Below are positions 1-7,800 of a DNA stretch of 64,000 bases, in pieces (the stretch's first letter is position 1; each line of letters opens with the position of its first letter). This DNA comes from Anaerocolumna sp. MB42-C2 (GTDB lineage: Bacteria > Bacillota > Clostridia > Lachnospirales > Lachnospiraceae): the NCBI RefSeq assembly GCF_030913705.1, contig NZ_CP133190.1, positions 3,301,501-3,365,500 on the forward strand. Direction: 5' to 3'. The notes under the pieces are model-generated. The model was not told the origin of the DNA and did not search any database. It was given only the letters and a program-made list of their open reading frames with translations. Both the position numbers and the translations under genes were made by a program.

Positions 1-348
1 TCCACCCGGTAAAGCTACCTGGGCTTTTTTATATTTACCTAATAAAGCTCCTAAAAGATAGTAGGATGCACGTATTTTACGTATGAATTCATAATCTATA
101 CTCATGGAATCAATTTTACTTCCATTAATTCTTACAGAATGTTCATTTATTCTATCAACTTTCGCCCCTATTTCCTCAATTGCCTGCAGCATAACCTTTA
201 TATCACTTATATCAGGCAGATTTTCAACAGTTACCGTTTCATCCGTCATAATGGCCGCAGACAAAATCCCCAGCGCCGCATTCTTAGCGCCCCCAATTGA
301 CACTTCGCCATGCAAAGCTTTGCCGCCTTTTATAATATATTGCTCCAT
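1..348 (-). CDS. murA: MurA, UDP-N-acetylglucosamine 1-carboxyvinyltransferase (N-terminal 116 residues only)
   Basis: The gene runs off the left edge, so only the first 116 residues are present. MurA transfers enolpyruvate from PEP to UDP-GlcNAc, the first committed step of peptidoglycan synthesis in the cytoplasm. The N-terminus reads IKGGKALHGEVSIGGAKNAA, the family's opening with the Lys-Asn pair that contacts substrate; RASYYLLGALLGK near residue 100 is also typical. The catalytic cysteine loop lies just beyond the edge. The ATG has GAGGTG five bases upstream. Clostridia often carry two MurA paralogues, and I cannot tell which one this is. Confidence 0.93.
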   Translation of the reverse strand, partial: MEQYIIKGGKALHGEVSIGGAKNAALGILSAAIMTDETVTVENLPDISDIKVMLQAIEEIGAKVDRINEHSVRINGSKIDSMSIDYEFIRKIRASYYLLGALLGKYKKAQVALPGG

Positions 349-522
349 TGCACACCTCATTATTTTTGTTACGTGATTTTTACTATTTTGCACATAAATC
401 ACTAATTTTAATTGTAAAATTTGTTAGATTAACTTGATTATACCATAAATTATCTGGTTGTAAAATATTTTTTACATTATTCAGTTCCTGTAAAATAATA
501 CTAAAATTCTTTCAGCTTACGG

Positions 523-1026
523 TTAAGAATAATGCCTTACTTCCTCCGCTATCTTATCCATAAGTTCTTCCGCATTTAATTCTTCGCCATCTATAACAAT
601 ATGGGCATATTTTTCGTATAATGGGCAACGTTCCTCATATAAAGACTTTAATGTCTGACCCTCTTTAAAAACTACCCCTCTTTGTTTTATGTTCCCCAAA
701 CGGTTATCAATTGTTTCTAAACTTAATTTTATATATACAACAATGCCAATTTCCCGTAAATGGTTGATCGCTTCAGTACCATATATTATACTTCCGCCTG
801 TTGCTATAACTGTATTGGTTGTTTTGATATCACTGTTAACCTGATTTTCAACGGCAATAAACCCATCTAAACCACGCGCTTCTATGATATCCTTTAATAA
901 ACAATTCTCCTGCTCCTGAATTAGTAAATCAGAATCTATAAAATTATATCCCAAAACCTTGGCAAGTATAATACCAATTGTACTTTTCCCGGCGCCAGGC
1001 ATTCCAATCAATACTATGTTCTTCAT
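523..1026 (-). CDS. Shikimate kinase-like P-loop kinase
   Basis: A 167-residue P-loop kinase of the AroK/AroL fold. Shikimate kinase phosphorylates shikimate at the 3-OH in the chorismate pathway. Visible motifs are Walker A GMPGAGKST (residues 8-16), DSD at 32-34, ATGGS near 75-79 and a lid-type KQRGV near 114-118. The FRxxE arginine that binds the shikimate carboxylate in characterised enzymes is missing: the corresponding stretch reads GFIAVEN. Size fits the family. The substrate should therefore be treated as unproven. It stands alone, with about 175 bases between it and murA and a GAGAGGAA ribosome site. Confidence 0.75.
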   Translation of the reverse strand: MKNIVLIGMPGAGKSTIGIILAKVLGYNFIDSDLLIQEQENCLLKDIIEARGLDGFIAVENQVNSDIKTTNTVIATGGSIIYGTEAINHLREIGIVVYIKLSLETIDNRLGNIKQRGVVFKEGQTLKSLYEERCPLYEKYAHIVIDGEELNAEELMDKIAEEVRHYS

Positions 1027-1267
1027 ATCTTCCTCTCATTCTGTCTTCATGTCACATAAAATCCATCGCAGTATGATAATCAAGCCCCAATGGCTTTATA
1101 ATCATATTCCCAAAAAGAATTGTGAAGTAATATCTAAAGTTATTCGAAATAATTTCTAAAGATATTATGAAATAAATTCTTTTGAACACAATGAACAGAT
1201 TATATCACCTTTCGACCACCTCGCCAAGTACTTTTTATTTTTTCCCGTTTTCTAAATCTTAAACAGG

Positions 1268-1831
1268 TTATTTTTTCTTGACGCTGTATCCAAAATTACC
1301 CATTAGTTCTCCCAACCCAAAATACTCTCCATGGGAGTAAACAATAGGGTCTGCTTTACTTAAATCAAACTTGCCTTTTGTGTTTAAATAGGAAATATCT
1401 GCATGAACCCCCAAGACTTCCGATATAAACATATCATGAGAACCCAGCTTCATTATTTGCTTCACTTTACATTCTATATTAACCGGACATTCCTGAATCA
1501 ATGGAGCTTTTACCACTTTTGCAGGAACCGGCGTTAATCTCATCTCTTGAAATTTATCTACATCTCTTCCCGATCTGACTCCGCAATAATCTACTGCTTT
1601 CACTAGTTTCTTTGTTGTCAGATTAAGAACAAATTCCTTCGTGTCTTTTATGATATCATAGGATAACCGGCTGGGTCTTACCGATATATATACCATAGCC
1701 GGATTGGTGCAGATGGTACCCGTCCAGGCCACAGTAATTATATTGGGTTTTTCCCCTTCCCTCTGGCAGCTGACCATAACAGCCGGCAGGGGATATAACA
1801 TATTACCGGCTTTCCAAAATTCTTTTTCCAT
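1268..1831 (-). CDS. Flavin reductase family protein (flavoredoxin-like)
   Basis: A 187-residue FMN-binding split-barrel protein of the flavin reductase-like/flavoredoxin family, cytoplasmic and without a signal peptide. Such proteins bind FMN and pass electrons between NAD(P)H or ferredoxin partners and acceptors; the partner here is unknown. Family features are the N-terminal PLPAVMVSC strand, the NIITVAWTGTICTNPAMVYISV flavin-contact region (about residues 30-50) and SHDMFISEVLGVHAD near 135-150. The start is placed at MEKEFW because GGGAGG lies nine bases upstream; a longer reading begins six codons earlier at 1849 without a ribosome site. Monocistronic. Confidence 0.85.
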   Translation of the reverse strand: MEKEFWKAGNMLYPLPAVMVSCQREGEKPNIITVAWTGTICTNPAMVYISVRPSRLSYDIIKDTKEFVLNLTTKKLVKAVDYCGVRSGRDVDKFQEMRLTPVPAKVVKAPLIQECPVNIECKVKQIMKLGSHDMFISEVLGVHADISYLNTKGKFDLSKADPIVYSHGEYFGLGELMGNFGYSVKKK

Positions 1832-2042
1832 TAAATTTCCTCCCTGCACTATGAACAGAAAAGATTTCCGATCATTTAGTACATTAATCTGATAAAAGGT
1901 ATATTTCTAATTCTTAATAACTACTATGCTATTTTTATAAAATATTGTATAATAGAATTATATAACATTTAAATTGATAAGCTTTGTCTACCGGTGCAGA
2001 TAAAGCAAAGAACACAAACGCTGAAAAATTGAGGTGAGTACA

Positions 2043-2384
2043 ATGTCAAATAACTTTTTAAATATTGAATCCGTTTCTGATGAAGTCCAGGATAAAGTCA
2101 GGCAGACCCTAAAATTTCGTACGGGTAATTTTGTATGGCGTATTAAATTTTCTTCACCGTTAAATCCTGCTACCGTAAATAATCGTAATCTTTATGTCAC
2201 TTCCATCAACCAAATTCCTCTTAAAACCCATATAAGTTACGATTCCATTAATAAATACATAGAAATTGAACCCTTAGAGCCTTATACGGAAAATGAATCC
2301 TACATATTAACGGTTACTCAAAATGTAAAATCCGTAGGCGGTAAAAACCTAAAGAAAAATATTCAGATTCAATTTAAAATCTAA
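2043..2384 (+). CDS. Small protein with one SbsA/Big_5-type Ig-like domain
   Basis: A 113-residue protein that is almost entirely one Ig-like fold of the SbsA/Big_5 kind: WRIKFSSPLNPATVNNRNLYV near residues 33-53 is the usual FSxP(ln)xxTV opening and YTENESYILTVTQNVKS near 80-97 the usual closing strands. In larger proteins such domains are surface modules, but here there is no signal peptide, membrane segment or second domain, so location and role are unknown. The ATG at 2043 follows GAGGTG by six bases. It converges on the pyrophosphatase gene and their stop codons overlap within 2381-2384. Confidence 0.75.
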   Translation: MSNNFLNIESVSDEVQDKVRQTLKFRTGNFVWRIKFSSPLNPATVNNRNLYVTSINQIPLKTHISYDSINKYIEIEPLEPYTENESYILTVTQNVKSVGGKNLKKNIQIQFKI

Positions 2385-4030
2385 ACATTGTCCTGCTGGA
2401 GAGTTATCATCAAGGCAGGAATTAACTGTTTCTTCCTTGATACAACTCCCCTCAGATAAATAATATCGCTGCCTTTATCCAGTTTAAAAGCATTTACAAG
2501 CAATTCTTTTGAACCGGCACCCTGATATAGCAATTCCGTGGAACTGTCAATTATATTGGTAAGCATAAAGAATAGCATTTCCACTCCATGATCTTTGAAT
2601 GCTTTCTGCATATATGGTACCAGTTTTTCCTTAATGGCTTCTAATTCTTCCTGATTCATGGAATTAATTTGACCTACTCCAAAAATCAGATCTCCAGCCG
2701 TAAATTTTTTAAAGTCCTGATAGAATATTTCCTCCGGTGATTTTGAGGTCAGGTTGCTGCCTGCCGCAAACATTTCTTTTGCATATTCCTCTACCTGTAT
2801 ACCGGCTATTTTCGCAAGTTCCTCAGAGGAGGTCCGGTCTATGTCGGTACAGGTAGGAGACCGGTAAACCAGGGTATCGGATAGTATGGCCGAGCATAAC
2901 AAACCTGCCATCTGAGGTTCAACCTCAATACCATTTTCACGGTACATCTGGTATATTATAGTAGCCGTGCAACCTAAAGGTTGGTTACGGAAAAATACCG
3001 GGCTTATGGTTTCTAAACTGCCAAGGCGATGATGATCTATGATTTCCAGTATTTCTGCATCCTCCAGACCATCCACTGCCTGGGATTTCTCATTATGATC
3101 CACTAATATAACTTTTTTTCTTTTTGGATTTAAAAGGTTTCGTCTGGAGATCATACCAATATAACATCCGTCTTTATTCAGAACCGGAAAATCACGGTAC
3201 CTTTTTTTTGCCATAATTTCCCTGATATCCTCTATATAATCTTCCGTGGAAAAGGTTATTAACTCCTGGGCAGTCATAAAAAACCAGATTGGTATGCTTT
3301 GATTAATCAACCTGGCAGCTGTAAATGTATCAAAAGGAGTCCGAATAATCGTACATTTATTGTTCTGCGCCAGTTTTGTTATGGTTTTTGATACCTTGGC
3401 GCCGTCACAGACTATGATACATTTCGCATTCATTTCAATTGCGCAAAGCTGGGATTCATACCGGTTTCCTAATATTACTATATCGCCTTTTTCAATATAA
3501 GTTTCCATCAGGTCCGGATTAGCGGCAGCGATCAGAACTTTACCATCAGCAAAAATTTCTTCCAAATCTCCTGCTGCCAATTCACCCTCTAAGGTTTCTA
3601 TAATATTAATACAAGATGTTTCCGCTTTCGTTAATATCCGGTTATCATAAACATCCATGTATGACTTAGCGATATCACCAATGGTAATTAAACCCTCCAG
3701 ACGATTATCTTGATTAATAATAGGTAACGTTACCACATTATTTTTTCGCATATAGGACCAGGCGGTTTTAAGTGATATATCTTTTTTAACCCCCTCTGTC
3801 CTTCGTATCTCTATATCTTTTACCTGGGTACGGATATCCGATAAGTAGCTGGGTGCTGTGACCTTAAACCGATCCAGTACAAACCTTGTTTCAGAATTTA
3901 TCTGACCTGCCCTTTTTGCTTTGTATTCTCCGCCGGTTAGAATCCTTTTTAACTTTGCATAAGCAATTGCTGAACAAATGGAGTCCGTATCCGGATTGAT
4001 ATGCCCTATGACATATATTTCATTATCCAT
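2381..4030 (-). CDS. CBS/DRTGG-domain manganese-dependent inorganic pyrophosphatase (DHH family)
   Basis: A 549-residue family II pyrophosphatase that hydrolyses PPi to phosphate in the cytoplasm. Order of domains: an N-terminal DHH metal-binding segment (GHINPDTDSICSA, residues 9-21), a CBS half, a DRTGG domain (about 130-240), the second CBS half (about 250-305), the rest of DHH with VDHNE and the IIDHHRLG signature (about 310-345), and a C-terminal DHHA2 domain. In characterised CBS-PPases AMP inhibits, ATP activates, and the DRTGG domain allows diadenosine polyphosphates to act. The start has GGAGG seven bases upstream. A PPi-type phosphofructokinase is also encoded in this window (34407-35636). 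Confidence 0.9.
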   Translation of the reverse strand: MDNEIYVIGHINPDTDSICSAIAYAKLKRILTGGEYKAKRAGQINSETRFVLDRFKVTAPSYLSDIRTQVKDIEIRRTEGVKKDISLKTAWSYMRKNNVVTLPIINQDNRLEGLITIGDIAKSYMDVYDNRILTKAETSCINIIETLEGELAAGDLEEIFADGKVLIAAANPDLMETYIEKGDIVILGNRYESQLCAIEMNAKCIIVCDGAKVSKTITKLAQNNKCTIIRTPFDTFTAARLINQSIPIWFFMTAQELITFSTEDYIEDIREIMAKKRYRDFPVLNKDGCYIGMISRRNLLNPKRKKVILVDHNEKSQAVDGLEDAEILEIIDHHRLGSLETISPVFFRNQPLGCTATIIYQMYRENGIEVEPQMAGLLCSAILSDTLVYRSPTCTDIDRTSSEELAKIAGIQVEEYAKEMFAAGSNLTSKSPEEIFYQDFKKFTAGDLIFGVGQINSMNQEELEAIKEKLVPYMQKAFKDHGVEMLFFMLTNIIDSSTELLYQGAGSKELLVNAFKLDKGSDIIYLRGVVSRKKQLIPALMITLQQDNV

Positions 4031-4174
4031 TTGATTCCTCCTCCCATATATAATTGTGACTTTTCAGTCAATACCGTTCTAACAACATCATGTATGCGTT
4101 TATATTCACAGAATAGATACCTGTTTTGGCGCTAAATAACTGGAATTCTTAGAATTTGTCCATTTTGCACAATA

Positions 4175-6310
4175 TTATATAAAATCCTCTTTTTTAATAT
4201 ATAAGAAGTCTTCTGAACTTAAATCCCGGTCATGAATAATATCCGAAAGCAGAGATTTATTTCTTTTATCTGCAGATGTTTTAGTCCTTTTTGCCAATTC
4301 CATTACAGCCTCTAACCGATCTTCATTTTTTACAACGTTAATGATTCTTTCTATTTCCTTTTCAAAAGCGATTTTAACTTCCCTGGTAAATTCATAATCG
4401 TTATTCCGTATATAAGTAAAAGCAAATCCTGATAAATCTTCTTTTGAATACTCTGGGAGATTTATCATATTACCGAATATCTCACCTATGTTAGGATTCC
4501 TATCAAAAAGATTTTTCATACCTTTTTGATTATCCTCTAATATAACAAATATATTTTCTCCTAAATTCTGTATTAACGAAACTAATTGTTCAACGGCATC
4601 CGAATCCAGTAATCCGGCTTCTTCAATAATCAGGGAACTGTTAATCAATTTATCTTTCTTTGATTCCAAAGAAATTCCGTTAAGCTTTGAGGCCGATATT
4701 TTTGCTATACGATTTGTATTGATCCAATTAAGTCCATAAAGTGCCTTTGATATTTTCTTTGCCAGAGTCGTTTTACCGGTTTTTCTTTCGCCGATAACTA
4801 CTATGTGATTTGTTTTTGAATAGTCAGACAGGATACTTTCTAAGCATGATTCTATTTGATTTCTGCAGGAATCCATGTTGACAAAATATCCAAAATCTTT
4901 TTCGTAATTCATACCGGCTTCAGAAAATATAGAATCAAATTTATCCGGAGTATATCTTGATTCTTTTTGATTCTTCTCCATATTAATTACCGGCTGTTTC
5001 ATAACCTCAATCTCATTCTCATTTGTTTTATTATTTTCCACATCGGATAACGGAATAATCTCTTTTTGTTCGGTTATTATTTTTTCATCTGTAACTTCTT
5101 TTTTAACTTCATTATCATCAGATTTTTGAAGTTCATCGGTTATTCCGAGATATTGGTCTTCTTCTATTTCTTCTGCTCCGTTATATTGGTTTTCTTCCGT
5201 TGTTCCGAGATATTGTTCTTCCTCGGCCTCTTCTTTCATTTCATAATTTTGTTTCTCGTCTGCTTCTTCATTTACTTCTAAATATTGAGTCTCTTCCTTG
5301 TCTTCCTGATCTTTTGAATAGGATTCTTCATTTTCAAGGTCAGTATCTAATTTCCTTACAATATGAAATATATGATTTGGTACGGATCCATTTTCTGAGC
5401 TTTTTTCTGCATTCTCCAGACCATCTCCTGAATTCTCAATCTCTTTTTTAAGATGCTCCAAACCGTTTTTATGCATTACATCTCTTTCTAGTTTTCTTGC
5501 AACTTTTTTAAAAAATGCTTGCAGTTCAGGATCATTATTCTCTGTATTTTCCATATCTCTTTCATAATCACTGTGCCGGGTCTTTAGCATATCCGGTTTC
5601 CCATTGGCAGAAGTATCTTCCTCAGCTAAGAATTGATCGATCTGACTTCGCATAACGCTGAAATCTTTCGTTTTATCCAGTCCAAACTTCTTTTCTGCTT
5701 CTTTTTTTTCTTTTGCTTTCAGCATATGTACCGGGTTGATTTCTCCAACATAATAACCCTTTAACAGTCTGGCTTTTTCTACATAAATACCATCACCAAA
5801 CCATAATATAATATCACTGCATTCCCTGACGCATTTATCCTTCATTCCGGCTTTATGATAGAGTTTGGCAAGTTCATAAGCCCACATTTCATAATATTCA
5901 TATTCTTTTAATTTTTCCAGGGATTCTATCAGCACCTCGTAAGGTTCTTGATTCAGCTTATCTATCCAATACCGTAAAATATAACGGTTGGGATCCATCG
6001 GTGCTGCCTTAATGTATTTCTCCAGGTATTCCTCTGCATCCGAAACGTTGCCCCTTCTAATGGACAAATCTACAAGCTGGTACAGAACTCTTCTTGTTTT
6101 GGTTTTACCATAAATTTTGGTTAATACTTCCATGGCTTCTTCATATCGTTCACTTTGCGTATAAACATCCGCGATGATACTCAAATCGGTAAGAGCTTTA
6201 ATTTTAACAATATCCATGGTGTCCAAAATCTTCATTGCTTTTTCATATTGGCTGTTTTCAACCAATCTTCTGATTTCTTCTATTTTTACAATATTATCAT
6301 AACGTTCCAT
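4175..6310 (-). CDS. TPR-repeat protein with C-terminal AAA-type ATPase domain, function unknown
   Basis: A 711-residue soluble protein of unknown function. Residues 1-210 are TPR-like helical repeats (for example YEKAMKILDTM, YEEAMEVLTKIYG). Residues about 250-460 are an acidic low-complexity linker rich in E, with imperfect repeats of the form EExxYLG. Residues about 480-710 form an AAA/P-loop domain with Walker A GERKTGKTT and a Walker B-like SLIIEEAG strand. The layout suggests a scaffold with a regulated ATPase; CbxX/FtsH-type AAA proteins are the nearest comparison, but I do not assign it to them. The start is set by GGGAG eight bases upstream of MERYDN rather than the longer frame to 6343. 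Confidence 0.7.
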   Translation of the reverse strand: MERYDNIVKIEEIRRLVENSQYEKAMKILDTMDIVKIKALTDLSIIADVYTQSERYEEAMEVLTKIYGKTKTRRVLYQLVDLSIRRGNVSDAEEYLEKYIKAAPMDPNRYILRYWIDKLNQEPYEVLIESLEKLKEYEYYEMWAYELAKLYHKAGMKDKCVRECSDIILWFGDGIYVEKARLLKGYYVGEINPVHMLKAKEKKEAEKKFGLDKTKDFSVMRSQIDQFLAEEDTSANGKPDMLKTRHSDYERDMENTENNDPELQAFFKKVARKLERDVMHKNGLEHLKKEIENSGDGLENAEKSSENGSVPNHIFHIVRKLDTDLENEESYSKDQEDKEETQYLEVNEEADEKQNYEMKEEAEEEQYLGTTEENQYNGAEEIEEDQYLGITDELQKSDDNEVKKEVTDEKIITEQKEIIPLSDVENNKTNENEIEVMKQPVINMEKNQKESRYTPDKFDSIFSEAGMNYEKDFGYFVNMDSCRNQIESCLESILSDYSKTNHIVVIGERKTGKTTLAKKISKALYGLNWINTNRIAKISASKLNGISLESKKDKLINSSLIIEEAGLLDSDAVEQLVSLIQNLGENIFVILEDNQKGMKNLFDRNPNIGEIFGNMINLPEYSKEDLSGFAFTYIRNNDYEFTREVKIAFEKEIERIINVVKNEDRLEAVMELAKRTKTSADKRNKSLLSDIIHDRDLSSEDFLYIKKEDFI

Positions 6311-6369
6311 ATTAACTCCCATCCGTCTGCCATAAGCATACACTATTTATCTAAATGGTACTCCCTCGG

Positions 6370-7089
6370 TTATTTTACTTCTATAAGTTCATAATATAAC
6401 TCTTCCAAGGTTTTATCTGTATCTGTTAATAAAGTTTTCTTCTTTCCATACACAATTTCTTTACCCTTATCCAATATACAAATGGAATCACATAGCTGTT
6501 CCACTTCATCCATGTAATGTCCGCAGTACAAAATGGTTGTGCCGCCACGATTTAACTTTCTTATAGATTCCAGAATTTGATTTCTGGCAATGATATCAAT
6601 ACCAACCGTAGGCTCGTCCAACACCAAAAAATCCGGATGATGCAATAGAGCCGCCCCTATATTAAGACGCCGTTTCATACCCCCTGAATATTCAGCTGTC
6701 TTCTGATTTAAATTGTCTTTTGTAAAACCGATAATATCACAGACTTCCTTAATTCTTTCCTCTAATATTTTTTTAGGTACATGGTAGGCATTCCCCCAAA
6801 ATACCAGATTATCTCTTCCTGAAAGGGATGAATAAAGTGTAATATCCTGCGGAACGTAACCCAAATGCTCCCTGATAAGCTGTGGATTTTTCACTATGCT
6901 TTTACCTTGATATATAATATCCCCGCTGTCCGGCTTAGTTTTTGTCGTCAGCATGGAAATAGTAGTTGATTTTCCAGCCCCGTTTGCTCCGACCAATCCG
7001 AATATTTCACCTCTTTGTATCTCAAATGATATTCCATCCACCGCTTTATTCTTTTTATAAGACTTTTTTACATCAAGTAAACTAAGCAT
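6370..7089 (-). CDS. ABC transporter ATP-binding protein without an adjacent permease
   Basis: A 239-residue ABC-2-type (DrrA/CcmA-like) ATPase subunit. Walker A GANGAGKST is near residue 37, the signature YSGGMKRR near 138, Walker B FLVLDEPTVGID near 156 and the switch H in CGHYMDEV near 194. It would energise export of a lipid, drug or peptide, but no permease lies nearby: downstream is the TPR-AAA gene, upstream a terminator and the 32-residue peptide gene. The start MLSLLDV has AGAGG about seven bases upstream. A plausible promoter (7125-7153) and an inverted repeat (7168-7205) precede it. Confidence 0.85.
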   Translation of the reverse strand: MLSLLDVKKSYKKNKAVDGISFEIQRGEIFGLVGANGAGKSTTISMLTTKTKPDSGDIIYQGKSIVKNPQLIREHLGYVPQDITLYSSLSGRDNLVFWGNAYHVPKKILEERIKEVCDIIGFTKDNLNQKTAEYSGGMKRRLNIGAALLHHPDFLVLDEPTVGIDIIARNQILESIRKLNRGGTTILYCGHYMDEVEQLCDSICILDKGKEIVYGKKKTLLTDTDKTLEELYYELIEVK

Positions 7090-7124
7090 AATCATACCTC
7101 TCATTTATAAACTCATCCTACTTT

Positions 7125-7153
7125 ATCTTACCATTCGGGGCCTATTAAGACAA
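7125..7153 (-). promoter_or_regulatory. Putative sigma-A promoter for the orphan ABC ATPase
   Basis: On the minus strand, TTGTCT (7153-7148), a 17-base spacer and TAAGAT (7130-7125), about 35 bases upstream of the ATPase start. Four of six and five of six matches to consensus. No other promoter is apparent between the upstream terminator and the gene. Confidence 0.5.
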
Positions 7154-7167
7154 GTGCAACCTCGTAA

Positions 7168-7205
7168 TTTGTTGCAGTTCAGCCTTCCAGCCAAACTGTA
7201 ACAAA
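7168..7205. repeat. Inverted repeat upstream of the ABC ATPase promoter
   Basis: Arms TTTGTTGCAGTT (7168-7179) and AACTGTAACAAA (7194-7205) pair at 11 of 12 positions with a 14-base centre. It ends 15 bases upstream of the -35 element of the ATPase promoter, where an activator or repressor could bind. Confidence 0.45.
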
Positions 7206-7261
7206 TGTAACTCAGCATGTTGGTCTCGGTTATTTATGACTTTAGCTTTAGCTGCACTCAC

Positions 7262-7299
7262 AAAAAACACCTGCCATAAATATGTTTATGGCAGGTGTT
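7262..7299 (-). terminator. Rho-independent terminator of the 32-residue peptide transcript
   Basis: A perfect 15-bp stem AACACCTGCCATAAA / TTTATGGCAGGTGTT with a 4-base loop. On the minus strand it is followed by a T run (complement of 7262-7267). It separates the small peptide transcript from the ABC ATPase. Its ACCTGCCATA arms recur in two other intergenic hairpins. Confidence 0.85.
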
Positions 7300-7473
7300 A
7301 TCCTGTTACTTCTTATTTCAATCTCCTTTTATGTAGTTAATCGGAGTCTCTTATATAACTTTATGCCCTGCTAAAGCTGATTTAATAACAGGTTTTACAG
7401 TTCCATATTACATGCATTCAGAATTTTAATCATTATATAACTCCAAATTCTATATCACGCAACTTGCATATCC

Positions 7474-7572
7474 TTAGATACATTCATCTATGTTGAAGGC
7501 CTTTCCAGCAGGACAATCTTTCTGCATGTAACGGATAGGTATATACTCTGAATCTTCCTCTAAAGAACCCAT
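7474..7572 (-). CDS. Small peptide of 32 residues, unknown function, strongly driven
   Basis: The frame begins MGSLEEDSEY and ends with a C-terminal CPAGKAFNIDEC segment (cysteines at 20 and 31). It is acidic and has no hydrophobic stretch or signal peptide. AGGAGG lies eight bases before the ATG. A consensus sigma-A promoter, a 20-bp palindrome at the predicted transcript start and a strong terminator enclose it, which argues for a real, regulated transcript. The peptide could be secreted or modified, a regulatory peptide, or simply the coding part of a regulatory RNA. I do not recognise the family. Confidence 0.6.
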   Translation of the reverse strand: MGSLEEDSEYIPIRYMQKDCPAGKAFNIDECI

Positions 7573-7627
7573 TGGAATCTCCTCCTTTCCCTTAAGCACA
7601 AAATGTCTTGTTGAATTATCTGTTAAT

Positions 7628-7647
7628 TAAATCAATCGATTGATTTA
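7628..7647. promoter_or_regulatory. 20-bp perfect palindromic operator
   Basis: A perfect palindrome centred between 7637 and 7638, with core AATCAATC/GATTGATT. It covers about +1 to +20 of the predicted transcript of the 32-residue peptide. Length, symmetry and position are typical of a TetR- or MarR-type repressor operator. The regulator is not next to it. Confidence 0.65.
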
Positions 7648-7654
7648 TAATGTC

Positions 7655-7683
7655 ATTATAAATAATAATTTGATATTTGTCAA
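7655..7683 (-). promoter_or_regulatory. Consensus sigma-A promoter of the 32-residue peptide gene
   Basis: On the minus strand, TTGACA (7683-7678), a 17-base spacer and TATAAT (7660-7655): a full consensus match. The predicted start is near 7648, directly at the palindrome, giving a leader of about 75 bases. Confidence 0.85.
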
Positions 7684-7800
7684 TATCCTTTTACATTTTT
7701 AAACTGTAGTTAATATATCGAACAGCAACATGTTAATTGACAGATAATTTCATCCCGGATTTAATAGTAACTAAATATGGTATTTCCAAATATAAATTCC

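Noticed and set aside
1027..1267. Gap between the shikimate kinase-like and flavin reductase genes
   Set aside because: AT-rich, with no frame with a ribosome site, no strong stem and no clear promoter pair. I see nothing to annotate.
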